DNA of 64,000 nt. Origin: Tetracentron sinense. Its lineage: Eukaryota; Streptophyta; Magnoliopsida; Trochodendrales; Trochodendraceae. Location of the stretch: contig CM026568.1 in the NCBI GenBank assembly GCA_015143295.1, forward strand, positions 22,450,607 through 22,514,606, read 5' to 3'. Positions 39,501 to 51,500 of the stretch are shown here, piece by piece. Position 1 is the stretch's first letter. Each line of letters opens with the position of its first letter. The translations under genes were made by a program, and so were the position numbers. The notes beneath the pieces were generated by a model. The model searched no databases. It was not told the origin of the DNA and worked only from the letters and a program-made list of their open reading frames with translations.

Positions 39501-42500
39501 AGAACAAAATGTTGAATAAGGCTTTATGGGCTTTATTCTTATGGGCCTTGTCTTTATGTTATCTCTTATATATTGTATTGTGGTCTACTATTAGTAGCTC
39601 TTATATACTAATAGTAGACCATTAGTGGAATATAAATCAATGTTGTCAGAATCGGACCAGACCGACCAGTCGAATCGGTGGAACCGGGAAACGGTCCTCT
39701 TGCCGGTTCCCAAAACCCTCAAAACCGGTATTCTTTAAGAACTGGCCAGAACCAGTAGAACCAGTAGAACCAGTCGGACCCGGGAAAAAATTAGGAAAAA
39801 ATGAAAAAAAAGTGATTTTTTTTCAAAATGTACACGGTCGAACCGGACCGGTTGAATTGATCGAACTGGGAACCGGCCACTCTACCGGTTCGATGCCTGG
39901 TCCGGTTCTGACAACAGTGGTATAAATGATAAAGTGTGTGAAAGAGATCATTGTGTGATAGTTGGATCGGGTCGATCTCCTCCCCACATTAGTACTCACA
40001 CTAATGAGAAGTCGAGATCTCAGAGTCACCACCAATCAAGAATAAGGTGTGATTGGTCACCCACAACAAAACCTTCAGTCTGAGAACCGAGATCGGGTTT
40101 GGGTTCGGGTTCGGGGATTCTTTTATGAGTCGGGGAAGGTGTTAGGCACCCCAACTCATCCGTTGAATGGCGATTGCCTTTTAACTTTTCTCCATTAATT
40201 TAACTTTTTTCATTGAATTTAACAAATCAACTCAATGATTTTTTTTCTTTTCGAGATAGGAATGCCTCTCCTCGACTGAATCAAGGCAAACCCTTCTCTA
40301 CTTAATTTTTTTAATTTTATTTTCGAGATTGGAACATACCCCTCTTTGACCGAATCGGGGCAGTTCTCTACTTGAGTGGCAAACCCTTTTCCTTAAATCG
40401 GCAATGGCCAAACTCTTTCCTTGACCGATTCGAGAGAGGCCCTGCCTACATTATTGGAAAAGGGAAACTTTTAAAAAATAAAGAAAATGAACTATAAGGA
40501 GAAGAAATCGAAGATCTCTTCATCCTCATTTTCCTTCGTTCGAATTTCCACTTCTTCACTACCGTTTGGAGGGAAATTTTTGACTACTATAGGAAAATGA
40601 GGAAGAAGAGACTTGGATGGGTAGAATGAGAATCAAAGTGAAATGTTGCAACCTTTTTGATTGCGCTCCAATGATCCCACGCTCCAAGCACCTAAGATGA
40701 AAATAGCAAAGAGGATTCGAACTCCGGGGCTAAGGTGTAAGCTCTTGTTCTCTTCTCCACTAGGGTTTCCAAAGGTTGGAGGTTTTCCAAGATGATTTCC
40801 GAGTTGTAGAGATTCTAAAGCATTCCTAAGCCTAGGGTTTTTCTAAATGGTTCCCTAGATGTAGAGATTCTAAGTCTAGGGTGTTTCGGTGTGAGAGAGG
40901 GGGGTGTGTGGCCTTTTATAAAGGTGAAAAAGTGGAAGGTTCTTTTTTCTAAGCGACGTGGGACTAAAGTTTCTCCCAAAAACTCAAACAATTTGTAAAA
41001 AAATGAATTTCTTCCCTCTTTCGAGATTGGGTTAGCTTGGGCTTAGATTAGGCTTTGGCTTCGACTTGACCTCAGGTTATTTCGGAATTCAAATCTTCTT
41101 CATTGCGTTAGAATTTTTTTTATTGTTCCATGTGATAGATCGTAATTTCCTGAGAATTTTGGTTATTTTTTGAGAATTTTCTGAGATCCGGAGATGTACT
41201 TTTTCTGAGTTTTCGTAAAAAATAAGAACAAATTCAGATTTGTTTTTTTGGATTGTGTGATTAATTTAGGAGTTTTTTTGGGGACTCAAACCTATTGTGT
41301 TTGATCCATATGATAAATATTGACGGATTAAAACGAGTTTTGTGAAGATCGAAGAAGTATTAAATGTCCGGCGAAGGTTTTTCACCCCCATAATTGTCGT
41401 TTTTTTACTGTTGGGGCCCTTTTTTGTGACTTGGAAATTGGTATATGGCTGGTGGAGGCTAGTTTATGGATTTCTATTATCCCGAACACTATTAGGTTGT
41501 TGTCGGGTTGCTGTTTTTAGTGTTTTTGACTATTCTACATATTGTGGAAGTACATTTGGATGTTTTTTGGGTTGTGAAACCCTAGCTTGTTGCTGTTTTT
41601 TGAAGATTAGTACTGTCTTCGGGATGATTTGTGTAAAACAACCTTGTGACATTCATGATGGATGAATCTGAGGTTAGCCAGTCCTCTAGTATCCCTGTAC
41701 AGGGTGGAGAGAGTATTGTGGTTAGTGCTAGTGATGCACCAAATCTCCAAATTACTACAAGAAGTTAGATGAGACGAATTTTCTTGCTTGGTCTTAATCT
41801 GGGATGTTGTTTGTTAAGGCAAGGGAAGATGAGAACTTAAAAGGTACTATATCCACTCCCAAGTTTACAGATCTAGCCTATGCCAAGTGGGAGGCTAAAA
41901 ATGCAGTTGTAATGTCATGGTTTCTGTACTCTATGCAGCCAGACATCACTAGTGCCTACTTGTCATTCCTTCCACAAAAGCTATATGGATGCCATGACAT
42001 AGACCTATTTTGAGATAGGGGTACAACCCGTGTTTATAAGTTGCGTCAGAATATCTCACAACTCAAGCAGGGGGATATGTCTATTCCCACCTACTACTAT
42101 CACGCCCCAAAATACCCCCTAGAAGTTAGGGTACTTTGGTTAATGATCTGACATGACTTATCCTGACATATCAACTATCCTGTAAAATACAAGGCATGCT
42201 ACAACGGAAGCTAAACATTTCTATAACTCAAAAGACTTAAAATATTCCAAGAGTTTACAAGTTTATACATGACTATAACAAGTATTGAGCAAACAACCTT
42301 GCTCACAACACAATACATATATATACATCAAAAGTTTTCCTGATCATCTCTCAAAAATCAGCCTTGTCATAAGGCCACATATCCAAGTCCCTAGCCTCCA
42401 TCTGAGGCTCCACAGAATACTCTTCCTCACCGTAGTTCTCCTCGACCCATGGACCAGGCACACAAATATCATAACCTACACCTGCCGACATAAAATGTAT

Positions 42501-45500
42501 GGCTGATTATGGAATACTCTGCGAGTACAAACCAATAGCAAACAATGGATACTAAACATGATATATCTTGCATGAAATTTAAAACAATATGATCATGTGC
42601 ATGTATGAATTTAAGACATAAACATTTATTTTCATGCTTTTAAAACATGTACATAACTCATGGTTCTTGTAGTGTACATGGTAAAATCATGCAGTATTGT
42701 TCTTGTTCTTGTCTTGCGTGAATCATGATATTACACTTGCTTGAACTTGCTTGTTCTTGTTCTTGCTTGAACTCTCTTCTATATGTCAGCACCTCATTTT
42801 TACACCCCCTTTTAACATTGGTTAATTAATTTAACCATGGATAACTAGTCTAAACCCTTGAAAGCCCTAGGTTTAATGCCCTACGGGCTTAAAACCCATT
42901 TCTAGTCCAACACACCCAATACCTTGTCTAGAACACATTTGTGGGCCCAAGTATGGGCCCACAAGGCCCAACTCAAGTGGGACCCACCGTTGCGAGCTGC
43001 CCAGTTCGGTATACACCCACTCTCCTATTTATTTTATTTGTTTACTCTTTTTATCACCACTGTAAGGGACCCCTGGTCCCATTCCAGGGGTCCCATTTTG
43101 TTTTTTTTCTTCTTATTACAGTAGTGTAACCGAGGATAGGACCGATCCCCTTCATCTTCTTCATAGATGATTGGGATTTTTTCCTTGAGGAAGTGGCCAC
43201 AGGCACACCCCCACCTCCAAATGAATACCTATATTGGCCCCCTCTCCCTGGAGTTCTTTCAAGGCTTTATAAGTCTTAATCTTGGTTTACACTGGGTAAT
43301 GTGTTTTTTGCTTTTTTGTTTTTGTTTTTTTGTTTTTTTTTTTTTTGTTTTTTGTTTTTTTTTTTTTTTTTAAAAATTGTTGTTCAGAGCTTAGCCTTGG
43401 GGTCCATAGCAGAATTGGTTTTGTAATGACTGTGTGGAGCCATATCTTAGATCCTATTCAAGGATTTCAAAAATGCAGATTTTTTTTAGCGGCTACGATG
43501 AGCCCACAACCAGATTGGAGGAGGGTATTTGAACTCCAATTTTTGGAGTTTATTATAAATCCAAGATAGGGCCATCATAGCTATTCTCAAGCATAGACCA
43601 ATTTGGGTCTCATTAGACTTTAACTTTGTTTGCCAAAAGTGAGTTGTTCGGTGTTATTGCAAACCCAAAATCTGACTTATGAAGTGAGCTCCCTAAGGCC
43701 CATTGTTTAAGGTTTTTTATAAACCCAAGATCACAATCATTTGAGGGCTTTTAACTCAGTTCCATTTTGACCCTCCCTTTTGTAAGCCCGAAGCAAGGTT
43801 GCATTGAGTTTTTTTTGTTTAGACTTTGAGGTATTCGTGACATGGTTTGTTGTGGTGGTCTCAAGCGTGGAGTGCTTTTGTGGGCTCAAGTCTTGGTTAG
43901 TATAGGAGTGCCAACTTCCTTATGGGCCTTTAATCGAGATTGCCCCCTCACAATCTTCACTCAACTCCTTTGCAATCTGATCTTGCACATATGTGGAATC
44001 CTCTAAACCTCTAACTAGGGTTAGGCTTAACCCTAGGTAATCCCTCTTCCCACATAGGCCTCTAATTAGAGTTAAACCTAACCTTAATTAGTTCCCTATT
44101 TACATAGACCAAATAAGGGTTAAATTTAACCCTAGTTGATTCTCATAACTTAGGATGTGTTTTAATCAAAAAAAAAAATCAAAAAATACAGAAAAATACC
44201 AAAAACATCAAAAAATAAAAAGACCAAAAACATGCTTGCTAGGCTTTTTGACCTTGGTTAGCTCATCTAACCACAATTAATTCCCCTTTAACTGCGGTTA
44301 GACCCTACTTTGCACTTGACCAACCCGGTCAGTCAAACCCTAGCCTCCGGGCTAGACCCTCGACCACCCTTGCACACACACACACCCCTAGCCTTGGCAC
44401 GGGCTCATGTGCCAGAACTACGCTCGGTCTGATCTCACCTTGTGAGTACGTAGGCAACCCTACTCGGGTTTGACCCTAACCTATCTAGCTTTCTCTTTTT
44501 CTTGGATTAACATTTTATTAAACATTTAGACATTTTAATTAATATTGAGATTAAATTTGGCTTAAATTTAGGGAGTAGGTAACCGTTATAAAACGGGGGT
44601 CTTGGGGTGCCTAATACCTTCCCCAGGACTTAATCGAACCACTTACCCTAACTTTGATAGACCATTTGCCTTATCCAAATCCCGGGACCTATCTCTTAGA
44701 ATGAATAGGTGTCGACTCTTAGTTAAACACCAATGTGAAAGTGGGTAGGAAAATCTCATGCTCACACTATACATGCTTGAAGCCGGGAGTTAGAGCCTTG
44801 ACTCGGAAACGGCTATGAGACCGTCTTAGTATAATATATGTATATATATATATATATATACATATATAATGTCAAGGTCCCCAACCCCGTTGACCAGTCT
44901 TACATCTGGCTTTATCATTGTTTTTGATAACTTGAAGCCTAAGGAAATAGATTTAAACATGTCTTTCATAAACCATTTTCGTTTCATTTTTATTTCATGA
45001 AAAACACTTGTATAACATGCTTTCTTAAAACTGAAATCATGAAATGCATGCATGAACAACATGTATTATAAACATAAGAGCATGCTTGAGGAAATTCATA
45101 TACTATTAACATCGATGTAATATTCATGGTTACTCACATATTCAATAACAATTATCCATAAGCATGTATTCAGCATATCAATTTCAGAATTATATCTTCA
45201 AAGTAAGCTAGTAGAATGTACTTAATTTAACTAGATCAAATCCCTTTAATCTAGTGCTTTGGAAATACCTTAGTAACGAAAAATGTACAAGCTCATTATA
45301 TCAACCTCATTATATAAATACAATCTAACCTTACTTTATAAACTTTAATTCATAAGAATTCAAACAAGTTTCTAAGAATTATACACATTGTAATATACAA
45401 GCTAAAATTGAGCTTTCAAGTTTAACACAAAATTTCTAGCAAGACATCTTGTTACTCAAAAATCTATATAAAATATATACCCGTTAGATTTCCATGATTC

Positions 45501-48500
45501 GTGTTTTATTTAAAAGCTAACTTATAATTAAAAATTTATCCTTTAACACCACTAAGATCAGAGTTTATTTGATCCAGTTATAGCTGCTGGAACAGAGATC
45601 AATTTATTTGTATGTAGTTTTCTGAGAGAACATATGGTTTACAAAGATGAGTTCTGAAATAGGACTTCCTAAACTCCGAATTTCCTCAAATCCGTGCCAT
45701 TAGAACCGTAGAAAAGGCTAGATAAAACTGTAAAAATATCAGGTGATTCCAATCGAAATTGGTTGATATAGCCTCATGAGTACAAAGAAGTAGATCTGGT
45801 ATTGTAGTTCAGGCCAGATTTACAGGGCTGACTTTAGGGATTTTTAGATATAAATCTAACCGTTGGATTATTCTGAAATTTTTACTACAGTACCTCCATT
45901 GATCAATTTAATAACTGTAAAAATTTCAAACAAAATAAACACATTGATTTCATTCCACATACAAATACCTCAAGAACATGAAAATTCACTTAATAACTTT
46001 GAAATGGAGAAGGTGAACTAGGGATCTTACACTCTATATGCTAAGATATGCCTCTGAGGTTGAAAAGAATGCCGGAATCGGATTCAGAGCGCTTGGAAAC
46101 CTTGGGGTAGTGAGCCACTCTCACTAGAATACTCTCCCTCTAGAAACCCTCTCTCTCTCTCTACTTTCTCTCTCTAGAATGGGAGCTTCTCTCTCTAGAA
46201 TTCTGCCCAGAATTTCTTCTCTCTTCAAATGAGAGAAATATGGTTAATTTCTCCTTTATATAACACTCTCCACATGTGTTACACTTGTCTTCTAACCAGA
46301 CAAGTGTCATTGCTAGTGGCTGGCACACATGGCACACATGTGCGTGGCCACGTGTCCCCTTGACTTTGACTCCAATGACATTTTCCCACTTTTCTCGCAC
46401 AAAACTTTGTAACTAAATAACTATGCACGCGAAAATTACGAAACTACAGGTGATTGTACCTTGGCCAGTCCGGCACCTATTGTAAAAATTTCGACTAAAA
46501 AATACTGAGTTCTAAGGTTAAAAAGTAAGTCTGGTAAAATACTGACAAACCCACAATTTTTTCGATTTTCCACAAAATACATCGTATACAAACACCATTC
46601 ACATATATTATGTAAAATAATGGGAATCCCATTTTCGAGATCTTACAACTATTCTACTCTTCTTCGTCTCTAGAAAAAGCTAGATCATTATCAGACCTTC
46701 TAGGCTAAGTGCCCTAAGGATGCGGTTGCTTATACAAAATTGGTTGAACAGAATCGGGTGTTTGAGCTACTTGCAGGGTTGGTTATGGACTATGAACAAG
46801 TCAGGGTTCAATTAATTGACAAAGACCTGGTCTCACCTCCTAATGAGGTCTATGCATACTTACACCATGAGGAGCGTCATCGGAGTGCTATGCTCCCTCC
46901 TCCCATTATTGATAGATCTGCACTAGCCTCCTCATTCTGGTGGGGAGGTAGGAGTGGTGGTCGTGGTAGAAGTGATCGTTTTGGATCTTTTGGACCTTCT
47001 ACTGATGATCAGGACAAACTTAAATGTGACCATTGTTGGCGCACACGTCATACAAAAGACACTTGTTGGGATCTACATGGTCATCCACCCCCACGGGGTC
47101 CTGGTGGTGGACGAGAAGATAGGGGCAAAAGACCTAAAGGGGGTTCGAGTGCAAACTTTGTTACATTCACAACTCCAATATCTACTACTGTACCTCCATC
47201 TAATAGCCCTCACCTGTCTCGAGATGAGATCGACGCGTTCTACCTTTTTATGTCCCATTGGAGACACTGAGTATCGCTAGTACAGCCTCAGTCCCTTACT
47301 CAGGTACTTCAGTCTCGACTCTCAATGCATCTGTTTCCGATCATAGTTTCTCCTGGACCATTAATTTAGGAGCATCTGATCATATTACTGGTATGTCTTC
47401 CTTTTTTTCATTTTACTTCATTGATTCTGGTAGACACAAAGTTAAAGTTGCGGATGATATTTTATCATCCATTACGGGTAAGGGGAGTGTTGATATTACA
47501 CCCTCTATGTCCCTTTCCTCTATTCTTCATGTTCCTAAGTTCACCTTAAATCTTTTATCCGTTAGGCATATTACTAAATCATTGAACTGTAACGTCACTT
47601 TCTTTCCTTCTCATTGTGTGTTTCAGGACTTGGAAACGAAGATGACGATTGGTATGGGCCATGAGGAGCGAGGACTGTATCTCCCTTTGCCTCGCATTGC
47701 TTCATTAGTCCAACAGATACCCTATGATGTTCAGAGTATTAGTAGTACGAAGGAGTTATACCGGTGACACAGATGTCTCAGCCACCCCTCCATTTCCCTT
47801 CTTAGGCGTTTTTTTTTCCCGCATTTATCTGTTTCTAGTGTGCTTTCTTCTTTTTAGTGTGAAACTTGCGAATTTGCAAAACATTGTTAAACTTCATACC
47901 CTTATAGTGGTAATAAATGCATTTCACCATTTTCTCTCGTACATTCTGATGTGTGGGGATCATCCTCTGTTACTTCATCGTGTGGTTTTAAGTATTTTAT
48001 TACTTTTGTTGATGATTTTTCTCGTACTACATGGGTGTATAAGTTGAAATCTAAGGGTAAAGTTGACATTGTTTTTCCTTTTTTTCATACAATGATTTCC
48101 ACTCAGTTTAATGCCTCAATTAAAGTCCTTCGTTCAAATAATGGGGAGGGAGAATATATGTCTGCTAGTTTGACTACATTTTTTGATTCTCATGGTATCA
48201 TTCATCAACCTTCTTGTGCTGGCACACCTCAATAAAATGGTGTGGTTGAGCGAAAAAACAGACATCTGTTGGAAGTTACTCGCTCGCTTATGCTTGCTAT
48301 GAAAGTGCCTAAACTTTTCTGGTCTTACGCCGTTTTGACTGCTACTTTTTTAATTAATCGGATGTCTTACCGTATTTTGGAGTTCTAATCTCCTGCTTCC
48401 TTGTTATCCCCTTCCACTCCTTTGTTTCTAGTGGCCCACAGATTTTTGGATGTATTTGCTTTGCGCATATTGCTCATTCTGCTCACACAAAGCTTGATCC

Positions 48501-51500
48501 TAAGGTTCTTTGATGTATCTTTCTTGGGCATGTTCATCAGAAGATGTATAAATGTTATCATCCTCCTTTTCGTATCTATTAATGTCACATTTTTTGAGTC
48601 TACTTTATATTTTTCTCATAGTTCGAAAACTCAGCGAGTCACCCAAGTAACTCGGCCGAGTCACCCGACTCGACTGAATTTCGAGTCGAGTCGCCTCAAA
48701 ACTCGAAGGAGACTATTTGCCGAGTTATTCAGTCGAGTTGAGCTGAGTTTTTCGACTTGCTAGACTAAGTCGAGTTACTGAAGAGTATTTTTATCATTTT
48801 TTAAACCTAAACTCGAACGTCACACTAGTTTTGCATCAAATTTTTGTTTGGTCGTCTACAAAGACAACATACTATGGGTTCTGTTAAACCTAATTTTTAG
48901 GTTTGAGGCTATAAAACCAGCGTACTTTAAGTTATTTTAACCCAGGTTTTTCAAGTTATTGCATATATATTCCGAGTTGGACTGAGTCGTGTTTTTTTCG
49001 AGTTTTCCGAATTAGTCGACTCGGCTAACTTTTGAGTCAAGTCGAGTTTTCGGGGTTTTGAACCATGATTTTTCTGCCAATGAGATATCTCTTCAGGGGG
49101 AGAGCATTAGTGAAGAGATATCTTCTCTTCTCATTCCTACTTTCTCCTCTGATAGTGATTGTAGACAGGGGGAGTGAACTTGTGGTCAAAGAATTGCAGG
49201 TATACAAGAGAAGGGAGAAAGAACCTCATGAGTCCCACCAAGAGACCTCTTCTTATCCAGGTAACATTGTTGTTCATTCTAGTCCTGACATTGTTGAGTC
49301 TAAAATTCTTATTGCCCTTAGAAAAGGCACTAGAACATGTAATTAACATCCTATCTCTAATGTTGTATCTTACCATGCATTGTCTTCTTCGTATCACTCG
49401 TTTGCCTTGGCTTTGTCTTTTGTGTCTGTCCTTCGCAGTTTAGCAAATGCATATTCTCAACCAGAATGGAAATAGGCTATGGAAAAAGAGATGTGTGCAC
49501 TCGAAAAAAATAGTACCTGAGATATAGTCCACCTACCAAGAGGGAAGAGGCCCGTTGGATGTAAGTGGATGTTTACAGACTTACAGTAAATCACTGCTCG
49601 GATGGCTCAGTTGAGAGATACAAAACTCGCTTGGTTGCAAAGGGGTATACTCAGACGTGCGACATAGAGTGTCAGGAGACATTTGCTCCAGTTTCAAAAA
49701 TGAACTCAGTGAGAGTCCTTTCTCTTACAATCAATCAGAATTGACCCTTGTTTCAGCTCGATATGAAGAATGTATTTCTTCACAGTGATTTAGAGGAAGA
49801 GGTGTATATGGTACCTCTTCCTGGGTTCTAATGCCCCTTTGATGAAGGAAATGTGTGTAAGCTAAAGAAGACTTTGTATGGACTAAAACAGTCCCCTAGA
49901 GTATGGTTTGAGCGTTTTTGCAATGCTATGGTGAAGAATAGTTACAGACAAAGTCAAGCAGACCACACATTCTTCTAAAGTATTTCTATGGAATTGAAGT
50001 TATCAGATCTAAAAAGGGCATATTTATCTCTCAGCACAAGTATGTACTTCACTTACCGTAATCAGCCAATTCATGCATTCACCAACTACTGGCTACCTAA
50101 AGGCTATGAATCCTATCCTCCACTACTTAAAGTCATCTCCTGGGAAGGGTTTGTTGTATACCTGTAATAGAAACTTAAGGGTTGAAGCCTACACGGTGTG
50201 TGTAAACTGCTTTGGCTCCATAACTCCTGAGTGAGATTGGGCTTCCTACTGAAGGCCCCATGAACTTATATTGTGATAATAAAGCCGTTATTTGTATTGC
50301 TCATAATCCCGTGCAGCATGACAGAACCAAGCATATTGAGGTAGATCGTCATTTCATCAAGAAGAAGTTGAAGGTGGGGTATATTTGCACTCTGTTTGTG
50401 AAGTCAGAAGATCAATTGACTGATGTGTTGACTAAGGGTCTTGGTGGTACTCGGCTCTGAAATATTATTGATAAGTTGGACATGAGTGATATCTACGCAC
50501 CAACTTGAGGGGGAGTGTTGAATAAGGCTTTATGGGCTTTATTCTTATATGGTTTGTCTTTATGTTATCTTTTATATATTGTATTGTGGGTCTACTATTA
50601 GTAGCTCTTATATAATAATAGTAGACCATGAGTGGAATATAAATAATAAAGTGTGTGAGAGAGATCATTAATCTCTCTCACTATTTTTTCCTAAACCTAA
50701 TCTTCTTCTCCTTCTTCTTCCTTTCTTTCTCAAACCTTAACTTCCAACACTAATAACCTCACAAACTAAACCAACTCAAAATCCCAAGTCCATTTAGCAA
50801 ACAAATAGCGAAATAAAAAAATGATCCACCATCTCCCCCTCTTTGAAGCACATTCCCCCCCCTCTTTTTAATTGTCCATGGTGTGAATTTTATCCAGAGC
50901 AGCGTTCCAAAGGAAGATTGCAACCTAAGATGGAATGCTATGATTCCACAGCTCTACAAGGGAAGGGGGCCCTAAGATAACCATAAGAACCGGAAAAAAG
51001 CTTACATTTTGAATTGACCTTTCATCTCCCAAAGCCTTCCATCTCTCACAGAGATATTCAGAGAGATGATGAGGGAGCCCCACAGTAATGAGGCAAAATT
51101 TTCCCCAGAAAGCGGCTATAAAGGTGTATTTTCCTTTGTTTATTTTTTTAGTTTTTAGCCACTCAACTTCAAATTCCTATATACCTATATATCATGTATT
51201 TTAGGCCAATCTATCAATTGACCAATAAAGTTTTAAAATTTGTTAAGAATGTTTTTGTTATTTTAATAAAATTCATTTTAAAATTGTTATCGAAAGAGTA
51301 TTTAATTGTTTAGGCTTAATAATATGAGCCATGTGGATATGACTTTGGAGGTGTAGAACCCACGCGACAATGACAAAGTTTGACTCATCACCCACACTAT
51401 TTGTCGTTAGTAGTGTTGTTGCAACTTGAAGACGACGAGTACCACTATTATGTTTACGAGTATACAACATGCTGTCATCATCTAACGAACTGGACGAGGT

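Larger units (their letters stand above)
38011..39505 (-). mobile_element. LINE 3' end, minus strand, split by a Mutator-type element
   Basis: Starts with a T-run and TTTAATCAGAAATAAAATC, the inverted LINE tail, and on the minus strand 39450-39380 reads [13 protein letters not shown], the ORF2 C-terminus. The MULE at 38277-39332 divides it. The left edge joins another LINE and the right edge joins copia 2. Confidence 0.7.
42098..46647 (+). mobile_element. LTR (TGTCACGCCC family) inserted in copia gag
   Basis: Starts TATCACGCCCC (family start TGTCACGCCC with one change) and ends GATCTTACA. Flanks ACTAC (42093-42097) and ACTAT (46648-46652) match at 4 of 5; if the start is taken at 42101 the 5-bp duplication ACTAT is exact. 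It shares with 58426-60447 the order CACGCCC, CCTGCCGA, GGCTGA, CTTGCTTG-rich tract, TATA near the end. No coding. A second LTR appears to be inserted at 42784-44862, so the element itself is about 2.5 kb. Confidence 0.75.
39510..50778 (+). mobile_element. Ty1/copia element 2, same family as copia 1, swollen by five insertions
   Basis: 5' LTR begins TGTTGAATAAGG at 39510; the 3' LTR begins with the same 15 bases at 50516. Between them: gag (41655-42097, then 46653-47270), protease to GAG-pre-integrase (47330-47770), integrase (47950-48600), RT (49640-49980), RNase H (50250-50460), polypurine tract TGAGGGGGAG (50506-50515). Insertions: MITE 39638-39919, gypsy-type LTR 39952-41108, LTR element 42098-46647 with a further LTR inside, MITE 48617-49067. 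Removing them leaves a copia element of about 5 kb. Stops, frameshifts and an RT deletion make it defective. Confidence 0.87.

Noticed and set aside
41342..41665. 107-codon ORF at 41342 as a membrane protein
   Set aside because: Hydrophobic but in the copia leader between a truncated LTR and gag; no family match, and its frame overlaps the gag start.
43330..43569. Phe-rich ORFs around 43167-43569
   Set aside because: They come from a T-rich homopolymer tract in an LTR; low complexity.
46740..47270. Long copia gag ORF as a domesticated host gene
   Set aside because: It is in correct order with protease, integrase and RNase H of the same broken element, so it is simply residual gag.
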